From positions 1 through 49,645 of the IMG/VR virus record IMGVR_UViG_3300030098_002835: a stretch of DNA of 49,645 nt; one strand, written 5' to 3'. The notes under the pieces are model-generated. The model did no database searches and was not told the DNA's origin. It saw only the letters and a list, made by a program, of their open reading frames with translations. The stretch is from a virus. The translations under genes and the position numbers were made by a program. Positions 22,162 to 32,357 of this stretch are shown in pieces. Within the stretch, counting starts at the first letter, position 1. The number at the start of each line of letters is the position of its first letter.

Positions 22162-22983
22162 ATGGCAAAAAAACAAGAAACAAAAAAAGAGGTAGAGGTA
22201 CCTGTAGTTGAAACACCAGTTGTTGAAACTCCAAAACCTAAAAAAGTTGAACCTAAAAAACCTGAGTGGGAAATAAAAGATAGAATTTATTATTTAAAAG
22301 GAAAAAGAAAACCTTTAACTTATATGTTAAAAACTTCTAACGTATATTGGTTTGACGAAGAAAAAGGTTATGAAAGAGAACTAAAGTATTGTCAAAATCA
22401 AAAGACGCCATTTGTTGATGAAATGCAAGGTGATCAAAGATTAGAGCATATTATTTTTGAATCAGGTAATTTATTTGTACCTAAAGAAAAAACTGTTTTA
22501 CAAAAATTACTATCACTTTATCACCCACATAGAGATAAAATTTTTTACGAGTTTAAACCAGAAGTTAATGCTGCTAATGAAATTGAAATTTTAGAACTAG
22601 AAGCAGACGCTATAGTAGCAGCTAGAGATATGGATATTGACATGGCAGAAGCTATACTACGTGTAGAGAAAGGCTCAGAGGTATCTAAGATGAGTTCTAA
22701 AGAACTTAAAAGAGATTTATTAGTATTTGCCAGAAGAAACCCTTCTTTATTCTTAGAATTAGTTGCTGATGACAATGTGCAGCTTAGAAACTTTGGTATT
22801 AAAGCAACTGAACTTGGTATTATTAAATTATCTTCTGATCAAAGAAACTTCTTATGGGGTTCTAACGATAGAAAAATAATGACAGTACCATTTGACGAGC
22901 ATCCATACACTGCTTTAGCGCATTGGTTTAAAACTGATGAAGGTATGGAAATATATGCAAATATAGAAAAAAGATTAAACTAA
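22162..22983 (+). CDS. Conserved virion-associated protein (273 aa)
   Basis: A Lys/Glu/Pro-rich leader (residues 1-35, with repeated VVETP units) precedes a folded body starting WEIKDRIYYLKGKRKPLTYM. It then has an acidic helical stretch (DIDMAEAILRVEKGSEVSKM) and ends near PYTALAHWFKTDEGMEIYAN. I recognise this arrangement from a gene that follows the capsid gene in uncultured marine podoviruses; its role is unproven. Head completion or internal virion structure is likely from context. It lies between two UNCG-loop hairpins. Confidence 0.75.
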   Translation: MAKKQETKKEVEVPVVETPVVETPKPKKVEPKKPEWEIKDRIYYLKGKRKPLTYMLKTSNVYWFDEEKGYERELKYCQNQKTPFVDEMQGDQRLEHIIFESGNLFVPKEKTVLQKLLSLYHPHRDKIFYEFKPEVNAANEIEILELEADAIVAARDMDIDMAEAILRVEKGSEVSKMSSKELKRDLLVFARRNPSLFLELVADDNVQLRNFGIKATELGIIKLSSDQRNFLWGSNDRKIMTVPFDEHPYTALAHWFKTDEGMEIYANIEKRLN

Positions 22984-22990
22984 TCAAACT

Positions 22991-23025
22991 GTAGAGCGGT
23001 CGCCCTACGGGGCGATCGTAACTAC
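22991..23025 (+). other. UNCG-loop RNA hairpin without a T-tract
   Basis: A 9-bp stem (CGGTCGCCC/GGGCGATCG, one G-T pair) closes a TACG tetraloop. An outer GTAG/CTAC pairing extends it. No T-run follows, so it is not a standard terminator. It may slow 3' decay, be a processing site, or attenuate tail-gene expression. Confidence 0.6.
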
Positions 23026-23035
23026 AAATATAATT

Positions 23036-23188
23036 ATGGAATCAAAAGGTTTAGGCGACACAATAGAAAAAATAACAACTGCTACAGGAATAAAGAAGTT
23101 TGTACATAAAATCGCAGGTGATAATTGTGGTTGTAATAAAAGAAAACAAACGTTAAATAAGGTTTTTCCTTATAAAAATAAAAAATAA
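23036..23188 (+). CDS. Small conserved protein with CxC motif (50 aa)
   Basis: A 50-codon frame, MESKGLGDTIEKITTATGIK then KFVHKIAGDNCGCNKRKQTL, ends in TAA immediately before the ATG of the tail adaptor gene. I recognise the GLGDTIEK-T-ATGIKK...AGD-CGC--RK-LN--FPY pattern from a small gene at this position in related marine phages. It is therefore very likely real despite its size. The C-G-C pair may bind metal or form a disulfide. The function is unknown. Confidence 0.8.
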   Translation: MESKGLGDTIEKITTATGIKKFVHKIAGDNCGCNKRKQTLNKVFPYKNKK

Positions 23189-23890
23189 ATGGTAAATATA
23201 GATACAGTACATCAAAGAGTTTTAGCTTTAGCTAATAAAGAACAGAGAGGCTATATAACACCGCAGGAATTTAACTTATTTGCTAATCAAGCTCAGATGG
23301 ATATATTTGAGCAATATTTTTATGATATAAATCAATTTGGTAGATTACCAGGTAATAGTACTGGTGGCTCTGATATGCTTGATTATTTAGAAGAAAAAAT
23401 AGACTATTTTAAAGAAGAAAGAAATATAAATATAAATAATACTAATGAATTTTATAATATCGGCGGTGCTATAAGTGATTTATACAAGATTGATAGTGTG
23501 ATATATAACAGTACGTATACTTGTGAGCAAGTTAATTCTAACCAAGTAAGAAATATGATAAGTTCAAGACTATACGCACCTACTTCTTACAATCCTATAT
23601 ATGAAATAAAAAGATCTAATAGATTATTTTTGTATCCTTCGGGTCTTCAAGAAGCAATAACAGTCAACTATATAAGAAAACCAAAGACAGCACAGTGGTC
23701 TGGTTTACCTGTAAGTGGTGCGAATTTATATAACTCTAACGAGAGTATAGATTTTGAATTACATCCTTCTGAAGAAACTAAATTAGTTTTTAAAATATTA
23801 CAATTAGCTGGCGTGTCTATGAAAGATAATAATTTATATCAAATAGGATCAGCTGAAGACAATAAAAATATACAACAAGAAAAACAATAA
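23189..23890 (+). CDS. Tail adaptor / tubular A-like protein
   Basis: The 233-residue protein begins with MVNIDTVHQRVLALANKEQR followed by GYITPQEFNLFANQAQMDIF, the opening I recognise from the short-tail adaptor (tail tubular A-like) proteins of crAss-like and marine podoviruses. The middle contains YEIKRSNRLFLYPSGLQEAI and VNYIRKPKTAQWSG, strand-rich as in a ring-forming adaptor. It should join the portal to the tail. Its start abuts the previous stop, and no other Met fits better. Confidence 0.82.
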   Translation: MVNIDTVHQRVLALANKEQRGYITPQEFNLFANQAQMDIFEQYFYDINQFGRLPGNSTGGSDMLDYLEEKIDYFKEERNININNTNEFYNIGGAISDLYKIDSVIYNSTYTCEQVNSNQVRNMISSRLYAPTSYNPIYEIKRSNRLFLYPSGLQEAITVNYIRKPKTAQWSGLPVSGANLYNSNESIDFELHPSEETKLVFKILQLAGVSMKDNNLYQIGSAEDNKNIQQEKQ

Positions 23891-23894
23891 ATAA

Positions 23895-25436
23895 ATGGCT
23901 TTATTCACTGAAACACAACAAGATTATTACGAAGGTAATAACTATGGTAATTATCAATTAGTTTCTATTAGAGATATTATTAATCAATTTATGATGGCTT
24001 ACGTAGGTGAAGAAAAAATCATAAGTAAAGCTAGAAGAACTGACGTAGCGTTTCACGCTAAAAGAGCTTTAGCAGAATTATCTTTTGATACTTTTAAATC
24101 TATAAAGTCACAAGAAATAGAATTACCAGCTTCACTCACGATGATACTTCCTCATGATTATGTAAACTACACAAAACTATCATGGAGCGATAGTGCTGGT
24201 ATAAAACATCCTTTATATCCTACAAAACACACTTCTAATCCTTTTAAGATAAAACAAAATAATGACGGTGAATACGATTTTGTAGCCACATCAGGAATAA
24301 TATCTAGTGATGATTTAAGCAACACAGATTTTAGCTCTGCTTTATCCGCTACGAATAACTGGGTGTTTACTCCAGCTGTAGATAATACACCTTGGGGTGG
24401 TTCAGATACAGACACGGTACAGGCAGCTTCTCCTGCGGGTATAACAGGAGGAAGCTCTACGAGATTACAAATTGATTCTAAACCTTTCACATCCTCTCAG
24501 AACAGCGTTATTACCGGTAGAGCTTATGCTGTTTGGCAAGAAATAAACGTTGCAAATATGGATTCTTTAGATATAAGAGCTTATGGTTCAGCTGCGGGTA
24601 CTGTTTCTGGCGCTGGTGATAGTACTATAAGATTTGGAATTAGCAGCACGCCTGGTGATCAATCTACTAATTTAGAAAAAAATAACCCTAGTTTAAACGA
24701 CACAGTTAGTAATCCTGGAGATTCTAATGCTCCAAATTTTTTACCTACTTCAGCTAACAACGGTACGGGTGGGCGCGCTTACGTAGAATGGGTTGGTACT
24801 GGAGCTACCGCTACGCAAAAAGAGGTTTTAGATATAGATGTATCAAATTACAACGTAGTGTATGTTTTAATAACTTGTTTTACTCCTTTCACCAGTTTAA
24901 CCACTTCAAATAGAAGATGTACTTTAACGGATGTAGAGGTTACGTATGAAGGTGCTTCTCCTGATTTAGTTAGAGATGGAGATTCTGCAACTTGGAGTAA
25001 CTATAAATCTCAACAACCTTCTGAGTTAGTACAACAAGACTATAGAGAGTCTTTTGATTTACCTTTTCATAGAGAAAGATATGGATTACAACCATCGCAC
25101 GCACAAACAAATGGATCTTTTTATATTGACGAGCTTAAAGGTTTAATACATTTTAGCTCTAATATCTCTGGAAAAACTGTAATACTAGATTATATAAGTG
25201 ATAGCTTAGGAACTTGGCAGGAAATGCAAGTACATAAACTCGCAGAAGATGCTATGTACAAATGGATCATGCACGCTGTACTTTCTACAAGAGCCAATAC
25301 TCCAGAGTATATAATAAAAAGATATCAAAAAGAAAAATTTGCAGCTGTAAGAAAGGCTAAATTAAGATTATCAAACATAAAGATAGAAGAATTAACTCAA
25401 ATACTTAGAGACAAGTCTAAGTGGATAAAACATTAA
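23895..25436 (+). CDS. Head-tail adaptor with an inserted beta domain
   Basis: The ends of this 513-residue protein look like a helical connector: residues 1-100 (VSIRDIINQFMMAYVGEEKI, then DVAFHAKRALAELSFDTFKS) and 430-513 (HKLAEDAMYKWIMHAVLSTR to the C-terminus). Between them, about residues 140-360 form a Ser/Thr/Gly-rich beta segment (for example IRAYGSAAGTVSGAGDSTIR) that resembles a carbohydrate-binding or jelly-roll insertion. I recognise the connector part from crAss-like and marine podoviruses, usually without so long an insert. It is expected at the portal-tail junction with the insert facing outward. Confidence 0.77.
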   Translation: MALFTETQQDYYEGNNYGNYQLVSIRDIINQFMMAYVGEEKIISKARRTDVAFHAKRALAELSFDTFKSIKSQEIELPASLTMILPHDYVNYTKLSWSDSAGIKHPLYPTKHTSNPFKIKQNNDGEYDFVATSGIISSDDLSNTDFSSALSATNNWVFTPAVDNTPWGGSDTDTVQAASPAGITGGSSTRLQIDSKPFTSSQNSVITGRAYAVWQEINVANMDSLDIRAYGSAAGTVSGAGDSTIRFGISSTPGDQSTNLEKNNPSLNDTVSNPGDSNAPNFLPTSANNGTGGRAYVEWVGTGATATQKEVLDIDVSNYNVVYVLITCFTPFTSLTTSNRRCTLTDVEVTYEGASPDLVRDGDSATWSNYKSQQPSELVQQDYRESFDLPFHRERYGLQPSHAQTNGSFYIDELKGLIHFSSNISGKTVILDYISDSLGTWQEMQVHKLAEDAMYKWIMHAVLSTRANTPEYIIKRYQKEKFAAVRKAKLRLSNIKIEELTQILRDKSKWIKH

Positions 25437-25439
25437 TAC

Positions 25440-28400
25440 ATGCCAGATATTAAAAATACTTTCGCTCAAGGTAAAATGAACAAAAGCCTTGATGAAAGAA
25501 TAATTCCAAAAGGACAATATAAAGACGCTATGAATATACAGGTTTCTACTTCTGATGATTCAGATGTTGGAACCGTTCAAAATATTTTAGGTAATACTAA
25601 AATAAATAGTATTAACAGTAGTCAAGGTGGAGGAAATATTGGTGGTAGTTGGGAGTGTGTAGGGTCTATAGCTGATGAAAAAAATAATAAACTTTATTGG
25701 TTTGGATGGAACGCTACTAAAGACGCTATATTTGAATACGATACAAATCCAGCAACACCAGAACTAAACTTAATTTTAGTAGATGTAAGTAAAAACGTGT
25801 TAAAATTTGAAGAAGATCAATTTATAACAGGTATAAATATAGTTGACAATCTTTTAATGTGGACAGATGGTGTTAACGAGCCTAGATGTATTAATATAGA
25901 TGACTGTAGAGATGGAAGCGCTAATTTTACAACACAAACTCAATTTACTGGAGGTGTAACAGGTGGCGATATAAAAGAAGAGCACATTACTTTAATAAAG
26001 AAAAAACCAACACAAGCTCCAACTGTAGAGCTAGTAACTGTTGGTTCTGCTTTAACAAGTGGGGTGAGTCAAAATATTAATTTTTCTACATATAGTGTTG
26101 GTGACACTATAGATATAAAAGTTGATTTAGATACTTTTGTAGCGTATACATCAGGTATAACTCTTACTGAAGAATATATAGATGCGCTTGGTACTACTTA
26201 TTCAGCTGGTACCACGTTAAGTAGCGATCTTATTGACGCTGTACGTTTAAATATAGAAGCTGATGACGTTTTATTACTATCTGATCCAGCCGCTCAAGGT
26301 GTTTTACCTAACAACGCTCAAATAAGACTAGTTGTTGATTCAGCTCCAACTTTTGCGCAACAAATAGCCTCGCCTTCAGTCACATTGATTAATCAAATTA
26401 TTTCATGTACAATTCTATCAATACAAACAGACACTCCAGCAACTACTTTATCTTATGATTTTGTTGTAGAAGATTTAGAGGATTTGTTATTTAGTAAAAC
26501 TTTTCCTAGATTTTCTTACAGATACAAGTATAAAGACGGCGAGTACTCTGCGTTTGGTCCTTTTACTGATATTATTTTTTCACCTGGGCAGTTTAGTATA
26601 CATCCAACTAGAGAGCCTTATAACTCTGCTATGGAGACTAGAATTAAAGAGATTGTTCTAAAAGATTTTGTTACACACGATATACCAGACGGCGTTATAG
26701 AAATAGACTTGCTTTATAAACCAGATAACTCAACTGTAGTTTATGCAATAGACACTGTTATATACAGCTCAACTAACAAAGCGTGGACGACTGTTGATGG
26801 AACAAATGCAACTATAGATTTACCATCTTCTTCAGCGGTAACACCTAGCAACACTGGTTTTTATAGAATAAAATCAGAAAATATATACGCCGCACTACCT
26901 TCAAATCAACTTCTAAGACCTTTTGATAACGTACCTAAAAAAGCTAAAGCACAAGACTTTACAGCTGGTAGATTAATGTACGGTAACTACACTCAGAACT
27001 TAGATTTAGGTTCTAGCTTCATACCTAATATGTATTTAAAGTACGAAGAAAGAACTTTCGCTGATCAAACAGTTAGTTTTGACGTAGGTAAAGAATCAAT
27101 AAAATCACAAAGAACATACCAAGCTGGTGTTGTTTACGGAGACGAATACGGAAGAGAAACACCTGTTTTCACTTATAAAAACGCTTCTAAAACAATACCT
27201 TATAACGCTAATACTGACGGTACTTTTTACGGTAACGCTAGCGCTTCAAATATGCTTTATTTTAGAGCTTACACTAGTGGTTTGCGAATAAAATCAAATG
27301 ATGATAGTGATACAATAAATTACGAACCTTATTACTTTAAAGTATTCATAAAAGAAACTTCTTCAGAATATTACAATCTTGTTATGGATAGGGTTTATAG
27401 AGCAGAAGAAGACGGTAACTTATGGATTTCGTTCCCATCGTCTGATAGAAATAAAGTACAAGAAGATGATTATATTATACTTAAAAAAGCTATAGACAGT
27501 GATTATCAAGTTGATATTGAAAATAAATTTAAAGTAATAGATATAAAAAATGAGGCGCCAGAATTTATACGTAAAAAATATATAAGTTTAGGACAATTTG
27601 ATGGTAATGGTACTTTAACTAATTTATACACAGAACAAGCTAACCAACCTTCTAAAAGTACTAAATCTTTAACTATTAGTAAAGATCAAATACAATTAGA
27701 ATCAGGCACGGAAATACAAAATCTTTTCGATAACGATAAAAAAATATATATAAACTTTGAAGCAACGCCTAGCGCTAATGTTAAATACGTTTCTAAAAGA
27801 TATAGAATAGTAAGTTTAAAAACAGAGGGTAGTGGACCTGAACTTTATAAAATTGTTTTAAACGAGCCAATTATTGAAAACGATAGTTGGGTAGAAAGTA
27901 GTATAACTAACAATACTCTAGAGAGCACATTAAAAACAAATTTATACCTAGAAGAACAAGATCAATGGGAGGAGTTCCAAGGGAGATTTTTTGTAAAAAT
28001 ATTGTCAAGTATTGTTACTAATCTTTATTTAGAAGGACAAATAGGTACTACTCAACAGTACTCTATTGCTACTAGTACTGATATATTTAATTTAGCTGAT
28101 GATTCAGCCACAAGCGTTGGTGGTGTTTTACAATACACAAATGCTAGTGGTAGTCAAAGTCTAGCTGGTCAAACAAGTGGTAATATTAACCACACTACAG
28201 ATAGTGGATCTGCTGGAAGTATAAGTAATACACCTGCTAAATGGAATAACACTGCTGATGGTAATTTACTATTTGATGGTGCGTCAGCAGCGAGTTCTAC
28301 AGGGTTTTTTATAGATGCTTGTTACGTAGCCGCAATGCAACCACGTATAGTTTCAGATATGTCTAATATATCTTACGTTGTTGCTGGCTCAGACAACGAC

Positions 28401-31052
28401 GGTGTGTCTTCTTCAATTGCTAATAAATATGACGTTTCTGTTAGTTGTAATTTATTTAGAGGTGGATATAGTGGAACTGGCACTGGTAGTAGTATTGATT
28501 TTGGAACGTCTAACACGAACTGGCCAAATGGTTTTGGAGGTACTGTAGACGCTATGCCCGGTATTTTCACGCCTACAGCGAGTGCTTTTGAAATAAGAAA
28601 ACAAATTGGTGGAAGTGGAACTCCTAATAGAGATCTTGATAATTTTACGTATACCCAAGGTGGGTTCTACATGCATTTATCTGTTTCTGGCGTGGGTCCA
28701 CATTTATTTCCTTCTGGCTCTAGTTTGTTAAACACTTCTCCCGGTAGTATACTTGATAATATATTTGATCCTAATTGGGACAAATACGGTGATCTAGGCA
28801 AAAGAATAAATCTACACAACATACAAAACAACAACCAGCAGCCTTTTATATATATGGGTCTTACAGGAGATGGTGTTTATTCCCAGGCTAACGGAATTGA
28901 TCCAACATTACCTAATAGTGGGGCTGGATTACAAAATTATACTTATGCTGATAGAGGTATGGAAGTTTTAAACGCGCCGCAAAATAGTACTTTTGATTTT
29001 AGCGGTGTAATAGATAGAACTTGGGATCCTCTTTATAATAAACCTGAGTTAGCTGATTTTATACAAAATTTAAAAACACCTGGTAGTAAATTTACTTTTG
29101 GTACAGACAGTGAAGTATACACTATTCTTGAGTGTGAAGAAGTTTGGATATACAACCATACCGCTTGGAATAGAATGGCTAAATGGGATGGTAGTAATGA
29201 CGATACTTTTATAGAACGAGATGATACTGTTCACTTTAAATACCATGAAGCTTTAGACTTTTTTAAGAATAACCATAATGACCACACAGCGACAGCAGCT
29301 AAATTAACTGAGCTAGAAAACAAACTAGTAGAGTTTGGTGCTCCAGACAATAGAAGAGTTTGTTATATATTAAAACTAGATAAAAACCCAACTGCTTCAG
29401 GCTCTTCTTACGATCCAACAACTCAACTTACTGATGCTAACATAGGGGTAAATATGCGTTTTATTGAAAGCTATATAGATGAAACAGCTACTATAGCTAG
29501 TGATAATCCAGCTGTATGGGAAACAGAGCCAAAAGAAAACGTAGACTTAGATATTTATTACGAAGCTTCTAACGCTATACCTTTGAAGTTAGATATTAAC
29601 TCTAGTGGAGCTGGAAGTTTAAGTCCTGACGATAGAAAAGGCCACATGATAGCGCCTATTGGTACAACTGTTAGATGCAACAAGACAGGTTCACATCTTT
29701 CTACCCCTAGTTTTGGCGACTGTGTAGTTAAAAGTTGGGATGGAAATATAGTTGAATTAGAGCCAGGATTAGACCCTGATACGTCTGGAAGTTACAGTGG
29801 TAGTAGTATAACTGATCAAACTAGCGTTTTTGGTAATAAAAAAATAAAGTTTTATAAAAATGATTTAAGTTATATTGAAATTGGTATTTTTGAAGTAAAA
29901 CAAATAACTAGTAATTTAATAACTAAAGTAGCTTTAGACAGAACTATAAGAAACATAGGATTATCTTATTTTAATTGTTATTCTTTTGGTAATGGTGTAG
30001 AATCCAATAGAATTAGAGATGACTTTAACCAACCTTTTATAAGTAACGGCGTTAAAGCTTCTTCAACGTTAAAAGAACAATACAAAGAAGATCTTAGAGC
30101 TAGTGGTTTAATATATTCAAGTATATACAACTCTACTACTAGTTTAAATGAAATAAATCAGTTTATAATGGCAGATACAGTTACTAAAGATTTACTTCCT
30201 ACTTATGGTAGCATACAAAAGCTTTTTGCTAGAAATGATGATTTAATAGCTTTGTGTCAAGATAAAATAGTGCAAATTCCAGCTGATAAAGATATAATAT
30301 TTAATGCTGATGGTAACCCGCAGTTAACAGCTTCAAATAAAGTTTTGGGACAAGCAAGGCCTTTTGTTGGCGAGTATGGTATATCTAACAATCCAGAAAG
30401 TTTTGCATCTGAAAGCTATAGAGCTTATTTTACAGATAAACAAAGAGGGGCTGTGCTTAGATTATCAATGGACGGTTTAACACCTATATCAGACGCTGGT
30501 ATGTCTACATATTTTAAAGATAAGTTAAAAGAAGATGCTTTTAAAATAGTAGGTAGTTACGATACTTATAAAAAAGAATATAACTTAACTATTGATGATG
30601 GTAATAAACAAATAAACGAATTCAATAGTAGTTCTAACTCTGTAACTATTAGTTTTAAAGAAGATGTTAGAGGTTGGGTTAGTTTCAAATCTTTTATACC
30701 TGAAAGCGGTTTAAGTATGGGTGGTAATTATTATACTTTTTATAATAGTCATTTGTATCAACACCACTTAGGTAATAGATCCGTGTTTTATGGACAATCA
30801 CCTATTTGCTCTATAACAACTATAATAAATGAATCCCCAACATCAATAAAAAACTTTAACACGTTAAATTACGATGGCGACAGCGATTGGCAAGCTACAA
30901 TACAAACAGAGAAACAAAGTGGAACCGTAAGTAGTTTTATAGAAAAAGAAGGTAAGTGGTTTAACTATATACAAGGCGAAGAAAATGTTATTGATACTAA
31001 AGCAATTAATTTTCAAGGTATAGGAATTTGTTCACAAGTAAATACATTATAA
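25440..31052 (+). CDS. Large tail protein (crAss-like stabilization/nozzle type)
   Basis: A 1,870-residue structural protein that opens MPDIKNTFAQGKMNKSLDER and continues IPKGQYKDAMNIQVSTSDDS, a signature I associate with the large tail-hub or stabilization proteins of crAss-like and marine podoviruses. WFGWNATKDAIFEYD and VDNLLMWTDGVNEPRCINID suggest a propeller-like N-terminal part. Residues ~850-1190 are Ser/Gly/Asn-rich and look like an inserted variable domain. The end returns to conserved-looking blocks (QKLFARNDDLIALCQDKIVQ). It probably forms the tail barrel. It starts 3 bases after the adaptor gene and is followed directly by a smaller tail gene. Confidence 0.8.
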   Translation: MPDIKNTFAQGKMNKSLDERIIPKGQYKDAMNIQVSTSDDSDVGTVQNILGNTKINSINSSQGGGNIGGSWECVGSIADEKNNKLYWFGWNATKDAIFEYDTNPATPELNLILVDVSKNVLKFEEDQFITGINIVDNLLMWTDGVNEPRCINIDDCRDGSANFTTQTQFTGGVTGGDIKEEHITLIKKKPTQAPTVELVTVGSALTSGVSQNINFSTYSVGDTIDIKVDLDTFVAYTSGITLTEEYIDALGTTYSAGTTLSSDLIDAVRLNIEADDVLLLSDPAAQGVLPNNAQIRLVVDSAPTFAQQIASPSVTLINQIISCTILSIQTDTPATTLSYDFVVEDLEDLLFSKTFPRFSYRYKYKDGEYSAFGPFTDIIFSPGQFSIHPTREPYNSAMETRIKEIVLKDFVTHDIPDGVIEIDLLYKPDNSTVVYAIDTVIYSSTNKAWTTVDGTNATIDLPSSSAVTPSNTGFYRIKSENIYAALPSNQLLRPFDNVPKKAKAQDFTAGRLMYGNYTQNLDLGSSFIPNMYLKYEERTFADQTVSFDVGKESIKSQRTYQAGVVYGDEYGRETPVFTYKNASKTIPYNANTDGTFYGNASASNMLYFRAYTSGLRIKSNDDSDTINYEPYYFKVFIKETSSEYYNLVMDRVYRAEEDGNLWISFPSSDRNKVQEDDYIILKKAIDSDYQVDIENKFKVIDIKNEAPEFIRKKYISLGQFDGNGTLTNLYTEQANQPSKSTKSLTISKDQIQLESGTEIQNLFDNDKKIYINFEATPSANVKYVSKRYRIVSLKTEGSGPELYKIVLNEPIIENDSWVESSITNNTLESTLKTNLYLEEQDQWEEFQGRFFVKILSSIVTNLYLEGQIGTTQQYSIATSTDIFNLADDSATSVGGVLQYTNASGSQSLAGQTSGNINHTTDSGSAGSISNTPAKWNNTADGNLLFDGASAASSTGFFIDACYVAAMQPRIVSDMSNISYVVAGSDNDGVSSSIANKYDVSVSCNLFRGGYSGTGTGSSIDFGTSNTNWPNGFGGTVDAMPGIFTPTASAFEIRKQIGGSGTPNRDLDNFTYTQGGFYMHLSVSGVGPHLFPSGSSLLNTSPGSILDNIFDPNWDKYGDLGKRINLHNIQNNNQQPFIYMGLTGDGVYSQANGIDPTLPNSGAGLQNYTYADRGMEVLNAPQNSTFDFSGVIDRTWDPLYNKPELADFIQNLKTPGSKFTFGTDSEVYTILECEEVWIYNHTAWNRMAKWDGSNDDTFIERDDTVHFKYHEALDFFKNNHNDHTATAAKLTELENKLVEFGAPDNRRVCYILKLDKNPTASGSSYDPTTQLTDANIGVNMRFIESYIDETATIASDNPAVWETEPKENVDLDIYYEASNAIPLKLDINSSGAGSLSPDDRKGHMIAPIGTTVRCNKTGSHLSTPSFGDCVVKSWDGNIVELEPGLDPDTSGSYSGSSITDQTSVFGNKKIKFYKNDLSYIEIGIFEVKQITSNLITKVALDRTIRNIGLSYFNCYSFGNGVESNRIRDDFNQPFISNGVKASSTLKEQYKEDLRASGLIYSSIYNSTTSLNEINQFIMADTVTKDLLPTYGSIQKLFARNDDLIALCQDKIVQIPADKDIIFNADGNPQLTASNKVLGQARPFVGEYGISNNPESFASESYRAYFTDKQRGAVLRLSMDGLTPISDAGMSTYFKDKLKEDAFKIVGSYDTYKKEYNLTIDDGNKQINEFNSSSNSVTISFKEDVRGWVSFKSFIPESGLSMGGNYYTFYNSHLYQHHLGNRSVFYGQSPICSITTIINESPTSIKNFNTLNYDGDSDWQATIQTEKQSGTVSSFIEKEGKWFNYIQGEENVIDTKAINFQGIGICSQVNTL

Positions 31053-32348
31053 ATGAATTATATAAATAGTTTTAGATTAGATAAAAATGTTGTTTCTTCA
31101 GCTGGAGAAACAATAACATATAATATAACTGGAGACGATGAGGCTATTTTTAGTTTAAGAGTAAAAAATAGTTCTGGACAATTTTATAATTTTAGTACAG
31201 GAGTTTTCTCTGCGACGCAAACTACCAAAAGTAGATTAGCTAATCAAGTTGTTTCAAAAGCATATTCTAACGTTGTAGTGATACCAGCAGCAGCATCTGG
31301 GGACACATATACTTTTATGTTATTTGCAGAGCCTAGTAAAAACACTTTGTTAAGCGATAGTTTATCGCTTTATAATAAAATTTATAGCTCTATTGTCGTG
31401 TCTCAAGAAAAAGGTGTTTATGTTAGAGTGAGTTTATCTTCAGATCAATCAGCTAGTAGGTTTGAAGGTTTATACGACGCTAGTGACGCTACTTCGTACG
31501 TCGCTGTAACCGGGTCTGCTAGCACAGTTACAAATAAAAATAGCAGTTTTTCTAAAACAGTATCTGACCCCGCGTCTCCTTACCTAGGGTACAAATGTGT
31601 CGGTCCTTCCGCAACACAAGAATTTCCAATAATACATGAAAATTTACAACCAAGAGACGAAGATTTTTATATAAAAGTAACTACACAAACAAACGGTAGT
31701 GGAACAAACTCTAATTCTATGATTGTTGATAGTGTAGCTGGATTAGTAGTTGGTATGAGTTTGGTTGACATAGCTGACAGTAGTGACGAAGAGCAAAGTG
31801 GTACTTTAGGTGTTTTAACATACCCAACTATTACAGCTGTCAACGCATTGACGAAAACAGTCACGCTTTCTACGACACCTACTTGGGGTGATGACAAAGC
31901 TGTTCAATTTAGAGCTTATGGAAGTAACTTAATAGGGCAATCTAGTGGGGTTTCGATTAGTTTTGATAATTGGAGCTTTACACCTGTTGATAGTAATAGC
32001 GATTGGAATCCTGATGCTAATGGGCGTGTAATAATAAACGGAACCATGACTAGTAGAACTACTTTAACTGTTGATGACCGCCGTGGTGTTTCTATTGGTA
32101 GTTATTTAGTTAGCGGCGAAATAAGTACTGCTAGTAGCGCTAATCTTATAACTGCAATAAACTCTGACGCTACTGTGGTGACGGTAACAGGAAATCAAAC
32201 TATATCTGATAACGCTAAATTAGAAGTTCACGGTAGTTGTTATTATATAAAAACAGAAGGAAATTTTACAGTTACAAAATTTGGAAGTGCTGATCAAATT
32301 GTTTATTTAGATATAGACAAAGGTTTTGTTTTAGGCACAAAAACATAA
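31053..32348 (+). CDS. Tail-associated beta-rich protein (431 aa)
   Basis: The protein starts MNYINSFRLDKNVVSSAGET and is Ser/Thr/Val-rich throughout, with strand-alternating sequence and no catalytic motif. A central GNPD-like and DVTTV-like composition and the late FTVTKFGSADQIVYLDIDKG suit a tail-fibre or tail-spike component. Its start abuts the stop of the large tail protein. No named family is recognised; receptor contact is possible but not shown. Confidence 0.72.
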   Translation: MNYINSFRLDKNVVSSAGETITYNITGDDEAIFSLRVKNSSGQFYNFSTGVFSATQTTKSRLANQVVSKAYSNVVVIPAAASGDTYTFMLFAEPSKNTLLSDSLSLYNKIYSSIVVSQEKGVYVRVSLSSDQSASRFEGLYDASDATSYVAVTGSASTVTNKNSSFSKTVSDPASPYLGYKCVGPSATQEFPIIHENLQPRDEDFYIKVTTQTNGSGTNSNSMIVDSVAGLVVGMSLVDIADSSDEEQSGTLGVLTYPTITAVNALTKTVTLSTTPTWGDDKAVQFRAYGSNLIGQSSGVSISFDNWSFTPVDSNSDWNPDANGRVIINGTMTSRTTLTVDDRRGVSIGSYLVSGEISTASSANLITAINSDATVVTVTGNQTISDNAKLEVHGSCYYIKTEGNFTVTKFGSADQIVYLDIDKGFVLGTKT

Positions 32349-32357
32349 AATAAAATT

